Shown: positions 27,973 through 37,565 of the stretch, piece after piece
Layout: every line of letters starts with the position of its first letter
Numbering within the stretch: position 1 is the first letter of the stretch
Assembly (NCBI RefSeq): GCF_010730055.1
Contig: NZ_AP022575.1
Location: 1,550,001-1,614,000 of the forward strand
DNA length: 64,000 bases
Direction of reading: 5' to 3'
Origin: Mycobacterium shinjukuense
Lineage (GTDB): Bacteria; Actinomycetota; Actinomycetes; Mycobacteriales; Mycobacteriaceae
Position numbers and translations under genes: made by a program
Notes under the pieces: model-generated
The model's input: the letters and a program-made list of their open reading frames with translations, nothing else
Told to the model about the DNA's origin: nothing
Databases searched by the model: none

Positions 27973-29259
27973 TCACGTGCCGAGCACCCGCCGCGTGTAG
28001 TCGTTGAGAAAGACACGGTTGGGGTCAAGGCGGTCGCGGACCGCGGCGAAGCGGTCCCAGGCCGGATAACGATCGCGCAGCGTGGCCGCGGTCTGGTAAT
28101 GGCGCTTACCCCAATGCGGCCGGCCCGCGTACTCGTCCATGATCTCCTCGACGGCGCGAAAGTAGCACTCGAACTCCATGCCGGTGAACTGGTGCACGGC
28201 GATGTAGCAGGTTTCCCGGTCGTAGGCGCACGACAGGAACGCGTCGTCGGGTGCACCGAAGCGCACCTCCAGGGGAAACATGATCGGCAGGTTTCGACGG
28301 CGCACCAGGTCGATGACGCGCTCCACGGCCGGGCGCGCATGCTCGCGGGGGATCGCGTACTCCATCTCGGTGAACTTCACGTTGCGCGCGCTCGCGTACA
28401 CCCGCCACCCGTGGTCCTGCACGGACGACTCCGACATCAGCCTGGTCATGACCCGGTTCAGTTTCGGCGCCATTCCGGGGAAGAGCCGGCCGGTGTGGCA
28501 CATCAGGTTCAGCCCCGCGTTTTCGAAGCCGTCGCTGATCGTGCGCTTCCACGCAGGCACCGGCCTGGGCTGCTCGTCGCTGCGCCGGGTGGTGCGCGTC
28601 AGCACCGTGTCCGCGTAGGGAAATACGAAGAACTCGAAATGGTCGTTGCCGTCCACGTATTCGTCGAGCCGCTGCAGGGTCGTCGCCAGCGGACGCAGCT
28701 CATCGTCGCGATGCAACGTGAACAGCGGCACCACCTTGAGGGTGACCTGCGAGATCACCCCCAGGGCGCCGATCGACACCCGCGCCGCCAGGTAGTCGTC
28801 ACCCTCGGACAGGGTCAGCACCTCACCGCCGGCGGTGACCAGCCGCAGCGAGACGATCTGAGCCGACACATTGGTGAAACGCGCCCCCGTGCCGTGCGTC
28901 GCGGTCGCGGTCGCGCCGGTGATCGACTGCTTGTCGATGTCACCCTGGTTCTCCAGCCCGAACCCGCGTTGCGCGAGCTGCGCGAACAGTGGGTGCAGCT
29001 TGGCGCCGCCCTCGACCGTCGCCACAGCGGTGGCCGTGTCCACGTCGACGATCCGCTGCAGGCCGGTCATGTCGACCATGACCCCGTCGGTGCAGGCGCA
29101 GTCGGTGAACGAGTGCCCGGTGCCGACCGCGCGTACCCGCTCACCGTTGTGCGCTGCCCGGGTAACCACCTCGACCAGTTCGGCCTCCGAGGTGGGCCGC
29201 ACGATCGACGACGGCGCGCAGATTTGATCGCCCGCCCAGTTGCTCCACCTCGCGGTCAT
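27973..29259 (-). CDS. L-gulono-1,4-lactone dehydrogenase paralog, downstream tandem copy
   Basis: A 428-residue aldonolactone oxidoreductase starting MTARWSNWAGDQ at ATG 29259. It has an N-terminal FAD-binding PCMH domain (GTGHSFTDCACTDG) and the C-terminal ALO domain with HWGKRHYQ, the active-site motif of the gulonolactone/galactonolactone oxidase family. In M. tuberculosis the single enzyme (Rv1771) oxidises L-gulono-1,4-lactone to ascorbate, using cytochrome c rather than O2 as acceptor. This copy aligns without gaps with the gene just upstream, roughly three quarters identical by eye, and looks the more diverged of the two (for example MCHTGRLFPG against ICQTGRRFPG). Confidence 0.9.
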   Translation of the reverse strand: MTARWSNWAGDQICAPSSIVRPTSEAELVEVVTRAAHNGERVRAVGTGHSFTDCACTDGVMVDMTGLQRIVDVDTATAVATVEGGAKLHPLFAQLAQRGFGLENQGDIDKQSITGATATATHGTGARFTNVSAQIVSLRLVTAGGEVLTLSEGDDYLAARVSIGALGVISQVTLKVVPLFTLHRDDELRPLATTLQRLDEYVDGNDHFEFFVFPYADTVLTRTTRRSDEQPRPVPAWKRTISDGFENAGLNLMCHTGRLFPGMAPKLNRVMTRLMSESSVQDHGWRVYASARNVKFTEMEYAIPREHARPAVERVIDLVRRRNLPIMFPLEVRFGAPDDAFLSCAYDRETCYIAVHQFTGMEFECYFRAVEEIMDEYAGRPHWGKRHYQTAATLRDRYPAWDRFAAVRDRLDPNRVFLNDYTRRVLGT

Positions 29260-29451
29260 TGCACCAGCTCCCTTGTTTGCGGCGGCACCGTAGCCGGCCA
29301 CAAAGGTATCGATGTGGGCCGGTCAATGTCAGCGCGATGTTGGCAGCCAAGGACTTTGGTCCCTCAAGTTCGGGCCTTTCGTCGTCTGGGTTGGCGCCTG
29401 CGTTGGACCCGGCTGGTGCGACGAGGTGGCCGCCGGTTGCGGCATCCCGCG

Positions 29452-30738
29452 TCAGGCGCCGAGCACCCGCCGCGTGTAGTCGTTGAGGAAGACACGGTTG
29501 GGGTCAAGACGATCGCGGACGGCGGCGAAGCGGTCCCAATCGGGATAACGATCGCGCAGCGTTGCGGCGCTCTGGTAGTGACGCTTCCCCCAATGCGGGC
29601 GGCCCGCATACTCGTCCATGATTTCCTCGACGGCCCGGAAGTAGCTTTCAAACTCCATACCGGTGTACTGGTGAACGGCGATGTAGCAGGTGTCACGGCC
29701 GTTCGCGGTGGACAGGAAGGAGTCGTCGGCGGCCGAGAAACGCACCTCGAGGGGGAACATGATCGGCAGTTTGCGACGGCGCACCAGGTCGACGACGCGC
29801 CGCACCGCCTCCGGCCCGTGCTCACGCGGGATCGCGTACTCCATCTCGGTGAACCTGACTTTGCGCTGGGTCGCATAGACCTTGTAGGCGCGGTCGCACA
29901 CCGTGGAGTCCGATGCCAGGCTGGTCAGCAGCCGGTTCAGCCGCGGCGCCGCCCCGGGGAATCGCCGGCCGGTCTGGCAGATCAGGCTGAGCCCGGCGTT
30001 TTCGAAGTCTTCACTGATCGTGCGTTTCCACGCCGGCGTGGCGATGGGCTCCTCGTCGCTGCGGCGCATGGTGCGCGTCAACGCCGCGTCGGCGTAGGGG
30101 AACAGAAAGAACTCGAAGTGATCGTTGCCGTCGACGAGCTCGTCGAGGCGCGCGAGGGTTTCCGCCAGCGAGCGTTTCTTGTCATCGCGGTGCAGCGTGT
30201 ACAGCGGCACGACTCTCAGGGTGACTTGTGAGATCACCCCGAGGGCGCCGATCGACACGCGCGCCGCCAGATAATCGTCGCCCTCCGTCAGGCTCAGGAT
30301 GTCCCCGCTGGCGGTGACCAGTCGCAGCGAGTCGATGCACGCCGACAGGTTCTGGAAGCGGGCCCCGGTTCCGTGCGTCGCGGTCGCGGTCGCACCGGTG
30401 ATCGATTGCGGGTCGACATCACCCTGGTTGGCCAGTCCCAGACCATGCCGAGCCAGTTGAGGTCCCAGCGCACGGAGCGTTGCGCCGCCTTCGATGGTCA
30501 CCAAACCCGTCGTGGAATCCGCGTCGACGACCCGCTGCAGGCCCGTCATGTCGATCATGACTCCGTCGGTGCAGGCGCAGTCGGTGAACGAGTGTCCGGT
30601 GCCAACCGCGCGCACCCGCTCGCCTTTCCGCGCCGTCTGGGCGACCACGTCGACGAGCTCGGCCTCCGAGGTGGGCCGCACGATCGACGACGGCGCGCAG
30701 ATTTGGTCGCCGGCCCAGTTGCTCCAGCGCTGAGTCAT
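29452..30738 (-). CDS. L-gulono-1,4-lactone dehydrogenase (Rv1771 counterpart), upstream tandem copy
   Basis: A 428-residue aldonolactone oxidoreductase starting MTQRWSNWAGDQ. The PCMH FAD domain occupies about residues 10-180, and the ALO domain carries HWGKRHYQ near residue 385. It is closer to remembered Rv1771 sequence (LRALGPQLA, ICQTGRRFP, KVRFTEMEYAIP) than the copy downstream. Its ATG overlaps the stop of the M28 peptidase gene (ATGA), so these two genes are translationally coupled. 192 bp separate it from the second copy. The product would give a mycobacterial route to ascorbate or a related aldonolactone oxidation. Confidence 0.93.
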   Translation of the reverse strand: MTQRWSNWAGDQICAPSSIVRPTSEAELVDVVAQTARKGERVRAVGTGHSFTDCACTDGVMIDMTGLQRVVDADSTTGLVTIEGGATLRALGPQLARHGLGLANQGDVDPQSITGATATATHGTGARFQNLSACIDSLRLVTASGDILSLTEGDDYLAARVSIGALGVISQVTLRVVPLYTLHRDDKKRSLAETLARLDELVDGNDHFEFFLFPYADAALTRTMRRSDEEPIATPAWKRTISEDFENAGLSLICQTGRRFPGAAPRLNRLLTSLASDSTVCDRAYKVYATQRKVRFTEMEYAIPREHGPEAVRRVVDLVRRRKLPIMFPLEVRFSAADDSFLSTANGRDTCYIAVHQYTGMEFESYFRAVEEIMDEYAGRPHWGKRHYQSAATLRDRYPDWDRFAAVRDRLDPNRVFLNDYTRRVLGA

Positions 30739-31940
30739 CGCACCAACTCCCTGATCACGGATTCGGCTACGGTGACGGCCCGCGCCACCGTCTCATAGTT
30801 GAGGTTTTCGGGCGTGTCCGACATCTGGTGGTAGTTCGGCAGCGACTTGTGGCGGCCGATCGAGGTAAAGCACGCGGTCGGGTAGCCGGCGCGGCTCATG
30901 AGCACCGCGTCGGTGCTGTTACGCGACCGCATGCCCCGACGCACCGGCACATCGGCGCGATCCGCGGCCCGGATCACCAGATCGCGGAAGGGTCGATAGA
31001 AGTAGTCCTCCATGACGGTGGTGCCCTCACCCTCGAGCATGATCAGCTCGGGCGAGCCGACGGTGTCAAAGTTCAGAAAATAGGTGCGGTTCCGGTGGAG
31101 TTCGGGTGTGTGGCGCTCGAGGAAACCGTAGATCCCGCCCTGCAGCACCTCCTCGGCGCCAAGGGACACCAGCAGCACGCGCACGCCCTGCACCGGTCGC
31201 TCGCGCAGCCGCTCGGCCAGCGCGACCAACAGTGCCACCGCGGAGAGATTGTCGTTGGCTCCCGGGACAACCGGGCTGCGAGCGATGTCGGCGAACAACA
31301 CGGCCGCTAATGCGCTACCCAAGGCTCCCGCGAGCATCATCCGGCGGCTGCCGCGCAAGGCGCCGATACCGGCAAGCACGGGCGCCAGGATCGGCGCCCA
31401 CCAGTTCGGCAACTGGGTGTCGATGCGCTCGACGATCCCGGGGAAGCGCTCACCAAAAAACTCCTCGATGTGAGCCTCGAAGAACTTGCCGCTGTGCGCC
31501 GCGTCGTGATGCGCGCACACCACGACCGTGCGGTCTCCCTCCAGATCACCGGCTTCGGCCACCACATTCCAGGTCGTGCGGGGCTTTTCGGTGCTCTTGC
31601 GCGCAAACCGGGGCCCGTTGGAGCAGTCGTCGGCGACCGCCAGCCCCGCGCCCAAACCCGCGATCGCGGCGGGGATGCGCAAGCGGCGGCTGACCAACCC
31701 GGCGACGCCCGCAGCCACCCCGATCGCCTCCAGCTTGACGTGCAGTCGTGGGTAGCCGTCGAGGTACTGCGCCTCCTCGATGCGCGCGTGCTGCGCGCCC
31801 GCCGCGGTCAGGCGCTCGACGATCCACGCCGCCGCCCGCTGCTCGCCCGGCTCACCGGCGACCCGCTCGATCGGCGCCAGCGCCTCGACGACCTCGCGCA
31901 GGGTGCCCAGCTCGGTTGGCGGTGCGGTCATCGCGGTCAT
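30735..31940 (-). CDS. M28 family zinc metallopeptidase (Rv1770 counterpart)
   Basis: A 401-residue protein from ATG 31940 (MTAMTAPPTELG; an ATG three codons later is equally possible). All five M28 di-zinc ligands can be seen in order: His in CAHHDAAHSG, Asp in GANDNLSAV, Glu in LGAEEVLQGG (with the catalytic Glu beside it), Asp in NFDTVG and His in NYHQMSDTPEN. Two hydrophobic stretches (about residues 73-100 and 190-220) could be membrane helices placed between ligand blocks. The family removes N-terminal amino acids or hydrolyses related amides. The stop overlaps the next gene's ATG by 4 nt. Confidence 0.88.
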   Translation of the reverse strand: MTAMTAPPTELGTLREVVEALAPIERVAGEPGEQRAAAWIVERLTAAGAQHARIEEAQYLDGYPRLHVKLEAIGVAAGVAGLVSRRLRIPAAIAGLGAGLAVADDCSNGPRFARKSTEKPRTTWNVVAEAGDLEGDRTVVVCAHHDAAHSGKFFEAHIEEFFGERFPGIVERIDTQLPNWWAPILAPVLAGIGALRGSRRMMLAGALGSALAAVLFADIARSPVVPGANDNLSAVALLVALAERLRERPVQGVRVLLVSLGAEEVLQGGIYGFLERHTPELHRNRTYFLNFDTVGSPELIMLEGEGTTVMEDYFYRPFRDLVIRAADRADVPVRRGMRSRNSTDAVLMSRAGYPTACFTSIGRHKSLPNYHQMSDTPENLNYETVARAVTVAESVIRELVR

Positions 31941-32079
31941 ACCAGCTCCTTTTCGCGCGCCTGAAACCGTGTCTGCGAGCCGCGCCACATCTGCCCGGTG
32001 AGCATCGTAGGCCCTGGCGGCACGCCGGCACGCCCACACCCAGCGGAGGGTTCACGTCCGGTCCGCACCAATGTCGGCG

Positions 32080-33324
32080 TCAAAGAAACGTCCGCCCCTC
32101 ACCCCGATAGGTCGGGACGGTGTCCACGATCCGAGCGCCGCGGACCAGATGCAGGCGGTCGAACCGCTCGCACAGTTCGCCGGACTTCGTGTGGCGGAAG
32201 TAGACCTTGTCGCCAATCTTCAGCCGCCGGGCCGCGTCACCATGCAGCGGCGTCTGCACCTCGCCCGTACCTTCCATCGCGTCCAGCTTGAGCCCGGTCG
32301 GCAGATAGGGCGTTGGCATGCGGTCCTTCGCGCCAACTCCGCTGGCCATGTAGCCGCCACCAAGCGCGGTCACCGTTTTCGCGTCGGGCCGGCGACACAC
32401 CGGCAGCGCGAACATCGCCGCCGGCTGCAAGGTGAACGTCGAATACGAGTCGAACAACGTCGGTGCGTAGAACCCCGAACCGGCGGTCGCCTCGGTCATC
32501 GCCGGCTCCTGTGCCACCAGCTGCAAGTCACCGGTGCCGCCGGCGTTGACGATCGTGAGGTCGGCGACCTCACGCACGAGTTCGACGGCGCGGGCGCGGC
32601 GCTCGCGCAACTCCGCGATCGACTTGCGCTGCATCCAGCCGACGACGGCGTTTTGGGCGTGCTTACCGGCGACCTTGTCGCCAAAGCCCGCGATGTGGCC
32701 CTCGTAGGACATCAACGCGACCAGCTTGAGCGCGGGCCGCCGCCCGATCTCCACGGCCAGTGCGCGCGCTTGCTCGGGTGTGTGCAGCGGCGAGCGCTTG
32801 GGGCCGATCTTCACGCGCCCACCGGCACGCCAGTAGCCGGCGTCGAGATCCAGACACAGCCGCACCGGCTTGTCGGTCGCGTTTTCGATCAGATCGAGGT
32901 GCTCGACGCTGTCGACCATGACGATCGGCGCCCCGTCAGGATCCTCGGCGGTGAGCTCGCCCAGCTGGCGCAGGCCCGCCCGATCGGTCGTGGGATAGGC
33001 GAGCAACAGGTTCTCGAAGCCGTGGCCGGCCAGCCACAGCGTCTCCGCCAACGTGAACGTCATCAGCCCGTCGAAACGCTGATTGGCGTCGAGGATTTCA
33101 CGCTGTATCAGCCTGCAGCGCAACGACTTCGACGCCACCCTGATCGGCTTGTCACCCGCGCGCGCGAGCATTTGCTCGGCATTGCTCCACATCGCGTCGA
33201 GGTCGACGAACGCGAACGGCGCATCGAGCTCCGCGAACGCATCTTGGTAGCGGCTCAGCCGGCCCTGCACATCAAGCCTGACCGACCCGTCGGAACGTTG
33301 CTCGCGACCGGTCACCTCGTGCAC
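32080..33324 (-). CDS. PLP-dependent amino acid racemase/aldolase-like protein (Rv1769 counterpart)
   Basis: A 414-residue protein starting at GTG 33324, the same length as Rv1769. The N-terminal domain is an alanine-racemase-type TIM barrel: RVASKSLRC (about residues 62-70) carries the PLP-binding Lys. The C-terminal domain resembles that of D-threonine aldolase/D-serine dehydratase (DSD1) enzymes. The reaction could be D-amino acid lyase, dehydratase or racemase; sequence alone does not choose. It heads the minus-strand run followed (139 bp) by the M28 peptidase and the two gulonolactone dehydrogenases. Confidence 0.85.
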   Translation of the reverse strand: MHEVTGREQRSDGSVRLDVQGRLSRYQDAFAELDAPFAFVDLDAMWSNAEQMLARAGDKPIRVASKSLRCRLIQREILDANQRFDGLMTFTLAETLWLAGHGFENLLLAYPTTDRAGLRQLGELTAEDPDGAPIVMVDSVEHLDLIENATDKPVRLCLDLDAGYWRAGGRVKIGPKRSPLHTPEQARALAVEIGRRPALKLVALMSYEGHIAGFGDKVAGKHAQNAVVGWMQRKSIAELRERRARAVELVREVADLTIVNAGGTGDLQLVAQEPAMTEATAGSGFYAPTLFDSYSTFTLQPAAMFALPVCRRPDAKTVTALGGGYMASGVGAKDRMPTPYLPTGLKLDAMEGTGEVQTPLHGDAARRLKIGDKVYFRHTKSGELCERFDRLHLVRGARIVDTVPTYRGEGRTFL

Positions 33325-33476
33325 GCCGTCACCATAACCGACAATGCGCAGCTTCTTACAGACCGTGTGCCCGACCGATCGGGGTCAGTGCGCGCGGTTG
33401 TGCGGATTGACGGCAAATCGAGCAAGCTCTGTGCAGGGTGCCCAATTTCGACGATCCCAGACGGTGGATGGGTCGG

Positions 33477-35357
33477 TTACGGCGCGCCGGGCGCGCCGTT
33501 TTGGCCGAACAGCAATCCGCCCAAACCACCGGCGCCGCCGGCAGCGCCACCGGTGCCGGGCCCGCCGTTGCCGCCGTTGCCGATCAGTTGCGCGTTGCCG
33601 CCGGTGCCGCCGGCGCCCATTCCGGCGGGGGCACCGCCCCCGCCGGCGCCCCCGTTGCCGAACAGAAACGCACCCAGCCCGCCGGACCCGCCGGAGCCGA
33701 TGCCGTTGGCGCCACCGGACCCGCCCGCGCCGCCGTTGCCGAACAGAAACGCCGCGTTGCCACCGGCGCCACCGTTGGCCACACTGCCCGCCCCGCCGGC
33801 GCCGCCGCTGCCGCCGGTGCCCCCATTGCCCCACAGCAAACCGCCGTTACCGCCGTTGCCGCCACTGGCGTACAGCGTCCCGCCGACGCTGGTGGCTCCG
33901 CCGTTGCCGCCCATGCCGCCGGTGCCGAACAGCAGCCCGGCGCGCCCGCCGTTGCCGCCGTTGCCGCCCACCGGCTGCTGACTGGCCGGAACGAAGGCCG
34001 TGCTGCCGGTGCCGATGCCACCACCGTTGCCGCCGATGCCGCCGGTGCCGATCAGCTGGGCGTTGCCGCCGGAGCCGGCGAAACCGCCGGAACCGGCAAA
34101 GCCGGTGGGAGTGCCGGTGCCCCCCGTGCCACCGAGCCCGCCGTTCCCGCCCGCCCCGCCGGTGCCGTAGAGCAGGCCGCCCGGGCCGCCGTCCCCGCCG
34201 AGGCCACCGACGCCGCCCCCGCCGCCTTCGATGGCGCCACCGTCTCCGCCACTACCACCGGTTCCGCCGTTGCCACCGGCCCCGCCGGAACCGATCAGCC
34301 CGATGGCGCCGCCGGTGCCGCCGGAGCCACCGTGGCCGCCGAAGCTGGCCTTGCTGCCGGCGCCGGCCCCGCCCACGCCGCCGGCCCCGCCGGCTCCGGC
34401 GTTGCCGAACAGCAGACCGCCCTGCCCGCCGTTGCCGCCCTGCCCGCCGTAGCCGCCGATGCTCTGAACGGTGGAATCGCTCAGCCCGCCGGCCCCGCCG
34501 ATTCCCCCGGCGCCGCCGGAACCGAACGCCAGGGCGCTGGCGCCGCCGACACCCCCGGGCCCGCCGACGCCGCCGGCCGGCAAGATGCCCGGTGAAGGGC
34601 CGGTCGTCGGCGCCGCCCCGCCGACCCCGCCGTTGCCGCCGGGGCCACCGAAACCGTAAATCCACCCGGCGCCGCCGCCGTTCCCACCGGCCCCGCCGGT
34701 AGTGCCCACGCCGCCCACGAGTGCAGCGGGACCGCCGTTGCCGCCGTTGCCGCCGGCCCCGCCGTTGCCCCACAGCAGCCCGCCCATGCCCCCGGCGCCG
34801 CCGTTGAAACCGTTGACTCCGGCGGTGGTGCCGTTCCCGCCGGCGCCGCCGGCGCCGCCGTTGCCCCACAGCCCGGCGTTGCCGCCGTTGCCGCCGTTTT
34901 GGTTGGGACCGCCGGACCCGCCGTTACCGCCGTTGCCGAACAAGATCCCGCCGTCGCCGCCGTTTTGTCCGGTACCCGGCAGCCCGTCGGCGCCGTTGCC
35001 GATCAGTGGCCGGCCCAGCAGGGCCTGGGTGGGTGCGTTGATCAGGTCGAGCAGGTCTTGTTGCACCGATTGCGCGCTGGTGGCCTCGGCGAGCGTGTAC
35101 CAGCTCGCGCCGGCGGTCAGCGCCTGCACGAACTGTTGATGAAACATTGCCGCCCGGGCGCTCAGCGACTGATATGCCTGGGCATGCGCGCCGAAGACGG
35201 CCGCGATGGCCACCGACACCTCGTCGGCGCCCGCCGCGACCAGCGCCGTGGTCGGCGCCGCGGCCGCCGCGTTGGCAGCGCTGATCGACAACGCAAGCCG
35301 TGCCAAATCCGTGGCCGCCGCCGCCAGCAAGTCCGGCGACGCAATGAGATACGACAT
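33477..35357 (-). CDS. PE_PGRS31: PE_PGRS family protein (PE_PGRS31 counterpart)
   Basis: A 626-residue protein from ATG 35357 (MSYLIASPDLLAAAATDLARL) with a GGGAGG ribosome site. A PE domain (about residues 1-95) is followed by the linker with the conserved GRPLIGNGADG motif at about residue 140, then ~480 residues of Gly-Gly-X/Asn PGRS repeats ending FGQNGAPGAP. Such proteins are exported by ESX-5 to the outer membrane; the PGRS part forms Gly-rich polyproline-II-like helices. Synteny with the Rv1769 counterpart supports PE_PGRS31 (Rv1768, ~618 residues). A group II intron lies 275 bp upstream of its start. Confidence 0.92.
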   Translation of the reverse strand: MSYLIASPDLLAAAATDLARLALSISAANAAAAAPTTALVAAGADEVSVAIAAVFGAHAQAYQSLSARAAMFHQQFVQALTAGASWYTLAEATSAQSVQQDLLDLINAPTQALLGRPLIGNGADGLPGTGQNGGDGGILFGNGGNGGSGGPNQNGGNGGNAGLWGNGGAGGAGGNGTTAGVNGFNGGAGGMGGLLWGNGGAGGNGGNGGPAALVGGVGTTGGAGGNGGGAGWIYGFGGPGGNGGVGGAAPTTGPSPGILPAGGVGGPGGVGGASALAFGSGGAGGIGGAGGLSDSTVQSIGGYGGQGGNGGQGGLLFGNAGAGGAGGVGGAGAGSKASFGGHGGSGGTGGAIGLIGSGGAGGNGGTGGSGGDGGAIEGGGGGVGGLGGDGGPGGLLYGTGGAGGNGGLGGTGGTGTPTGFAGSGGFAGSGGNAQLIGTGGIGGNGGGIGTGSTAFVPASQQPVGGNGGNGGRAGLLFGTGGMGGNGGATSVGGTLYASGGNGGNGGLLWGNGGTGGSGGAGGAGSVANGGAGGNAAFLFGNGGAGGSGGANGIGSGGSGGLGAFLFGNGGAGGGGAPAGMGAGGTGGNAQLIGNGGNGGPGTGGAAGGAGGLGGLLFGQNGAPGAP

Positions 35358-35632
35358 GAGGGACCTCCCGCGACCCGTTGACCCGGCCACCGCCGACCAC
35401 CATCGAACCCTCGGCAAAGAGTATCCCGATCAAGGCGCTACATCGCGCATTTCCGTTCGACGCCGTGCCGCATGTCACCGACCCCAGGTGCACGGTCAAC
35501 ACACGTTGGTGGATTGGTTGCGATATGGCCAATAGCCTGGACTGCCACCGCGCCCGAGCGTTGGCCGACGGGGCATGTGACGCCGACCGAATGCCGTTGG
35601 CCGCCAACGGTATAGCAGTACAATGATCTCAT
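35358..35632. other. PE_PGRS31 upstream region with a strong hairpin before the intron
   Basis: 275 bp between the PE_PGRS start and the intron. CCGTTGG (35594-35600) and CCAACGG (35604-35610) make a perfect 7-bp stem with a 3-nt loop, extendable by three weaker pairs to 35591-35613. It lies about 20 bp before the intron's 5' end. It may be a terminator-like structure or part of the intron target. No gene is supported here. Confidence 0.45.
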
Positions 35633-36007
35633 GTTGCGTCCTGCAAGTTGGACTGAACTAGCGGGTGTGAGTCCCGTCCCGGTAGGCACCGGAGCGCCGG
35701 GTAGCAGGCCCCGGTTCGTCGTTGAGAGGCGGCGGGCTAAGCGGGGTGTCAAGAGCCTCTTTGGAGGGAGCAAGTGCGCGGGCCGTAGTGCCGTTAGGTG
35801 CGAGTCCTGCAGCCTCGTCAGATTTACAACGGAGGAGCCGAGCCGCTCATGTCACGGCGAAGGCCTATGTTCGTCGAGCCCTGGTCCGGGGTTAGCTCGG
35901 CGGGTCCTTCCGGGGTACGGGGAGCGGCACGTGCACACAGTTCAGTCGGGAACAGGAGAGGCCCGTCTGCTCAGCCTGCGTCGGGCAAAGACCAGGGGTA
36001 TAAGCCG

Positions 36008-37510
36008 ATGGTGAAATCCCTTGGAGAGCAGCGGGAGTCCGAGGGGGTCGTAGTACCGCTGATCGGCGTGAGAGACACGTCGGGAGGGAAGGGCCCCTGC
36101 TTTGATCACGCGCGCGGAGCGGGTAAGCGCAAGGGCATGACCGGGTTTGCTCGGTCCAATTCCCCCGGCAAGCCATCGCTTGCCGTAGCCGACGAGGAGC
36201 CGTTGGTGGTCTCGCCGGTGAAAGTGCGACAACTGCAACGGGCGCTATGGGCTGCGGCCAAGCAGTCTGAGGGTCGGCGTTTCCATGCCCTATATGACCG
36301 TATCTACAGGGGTGACGTCCTGTGGGAGGCGTGGGAACGGGTGCGCAACAACAAAGGCGCGGCCGGGGTGGATCGGATCACCCTGGTTGCGGTGGAGGAC
36401 TACGGCGTGGACCGCATGTTGCGTGAGTTGCGCTGTGACCTTCGCACGGGTCGTTACCGTCCGGCGCCGGCGCGTCGGGTGGAGATCCCGAAACCACAGG
36501 GTGGTTTGCGGCCGTTGGGGATTCCCACGGTGCGAGACCGGGTGGTCCAGGCGGCGGCCAAGATTGTGTTGGAACCGATTTTCGAGGCGGATTTTTTGTC
36601 GTGCTCGTATGGGTTTCGGCCGAGGAGGTCGGCGACGATGGCCAAGGAACGCTTGCGGACCGGGTTCATCGAGGGTTACCAGTTCGTGGTCGAGTTCGAT
36701 ATCGCTAATTTCTTCGGCGAGATCGACCATGAGCGTCTACTTGCTGAGGTGGGTAGGCGGGTCTCGGATCGGCGGGTGCTCAAACTGCTGCGCTTGTGGC
36801 TGCAGGCAGGAGTGATGGTCGAAGGGGTGATCCAGCGGACGGTCGCGGGCACACCGCAGGGCGGGGGTGATCTCGCCGCTGTTGGCCAACATCTATCTGC
36901 ATCTGCTCGACACCGAACTGGCCGCCCGTGGGGTGGGTGAGTTGGTGCGCTACGCCGATGACGGGGTGGTGTTGTGCCGCAGCGCGGCGCAAGCCGAGCA
37001 CGCCTTGGCGGCGGTCGGGGAAATCCTGGCGTCGTTGGGGTTGCGGCTGCATCCGGATAAGACGAAGGTGGTCGATCTGAGGGAGGGTCGCGACGGTCTG
37101 GATTTTCTGGGCTGTCACTTCCGGGCTCGCATGTCGGGACGGCTGTGGGAGCAGCGCCGTATTGTGCGCTACTACCTGCAGCGCTGGCCTCGCAGCGCGC
37201 GATGGTCCGATTACGGGCCAAGGTGCGTGATCGCACCGGCCGCAATCGGGTTGGGCTGGATATCCGTGACGTGATTGCGGAATTGAATCCGATCCTGCGC
37301 GGCTGGGGTAACTACTTTCGCACCGGCAACGCCGCCCAGAAATTCGGCCAGATCGACCGGTACGTGGTGCGGCGGCTGTTCCGCTTGATGGTCAAGAAGC
37401 GGGGCCGCAATCTGTGTGCTGGACAAGCCGATCAGTGGACCGAAGCGTGGTTCAACGGGCACGGCCTGCACCGCTTGCGTGGCACCATCCGCTACCCGAA
37501 GGCAGCGTAA
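36008..37510 (+). pseudogene. ltrA: Group II intron reverse transcriptase/maturase (ltrA-like), two frameshifts
   Basis: Starting at ATG 36008 (MVKSLGEQRESEG), the frame encodes the RT0-4 blocks (NNKGAAGVDRIT, RPLGIPTVRDRVVQ, GFRPRRS) up to GTPQGG. At 36862-36866 GGGGG stands where GGGG would give GTPQGGVISPLLANIYLH; the next frame carries the catalytic YADD (VRYADDGVVLC). At about 37187 one base is missing (CCTCGCAG instead of CCTTCGCAG), moving the end (maturase X domain, ILRGWGNYFRTGN, ending YPKAA) into a third frame. The two changes cancel, so one base removed and one added would restore ~500 codons. No C-terminal HNH endonuclease domain is seen. Either an inactivated gene or run-length sequencing errors. 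Confidence 0.85.
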
Positions 37511-37532
37511 CCATGTTCAGAAGATCATCGGT

Positions 37533-37565
37533 AAGCCGTGTGCGGGAAAACCGCACGCACGGATT
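37533..37565 (+). ncRNA. Group II intron domain V
   Basis: The most conserved intron RNA element: a 5-bp CCGTG/CACGG lower stem containing the AGC catalytic triad, a two-base bulge, a TGCGG/CCGCA upper stem and a GAAA tetraloop. All expected pairings are present, so the ribozyme core appears intact even though the protein frame is broken. Confidence 0.85.

Larger units (their letters stand above)
27973..30738 (-). repeat. Tandem gene duplication (two gulonolactone dehydrogenase genes)
   Basis: Two direct copies of a 1287-bp gene, both exactly 428 codons plus stop, separated by 192 bp. Similarity runs over the whole length of each gene. The copies differ at many positions, so the duplication is not recent. 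Confidence 0.9.

Noticed and set aside
27919..30231. 770-codon plus-strand frame over the gulonolactone dehydrogenase pair
   Set aside because: Its internal repetition comes from the duplicated genes on the other strand; it has no domain or start signal.
33438..34702. Long plus-strand Ala/Arg-rich frames over the PE_PGRS gene
   Set aside because: PGRS repeats keep several frames open; only the minus strand has the PE domain and a ribosome site.
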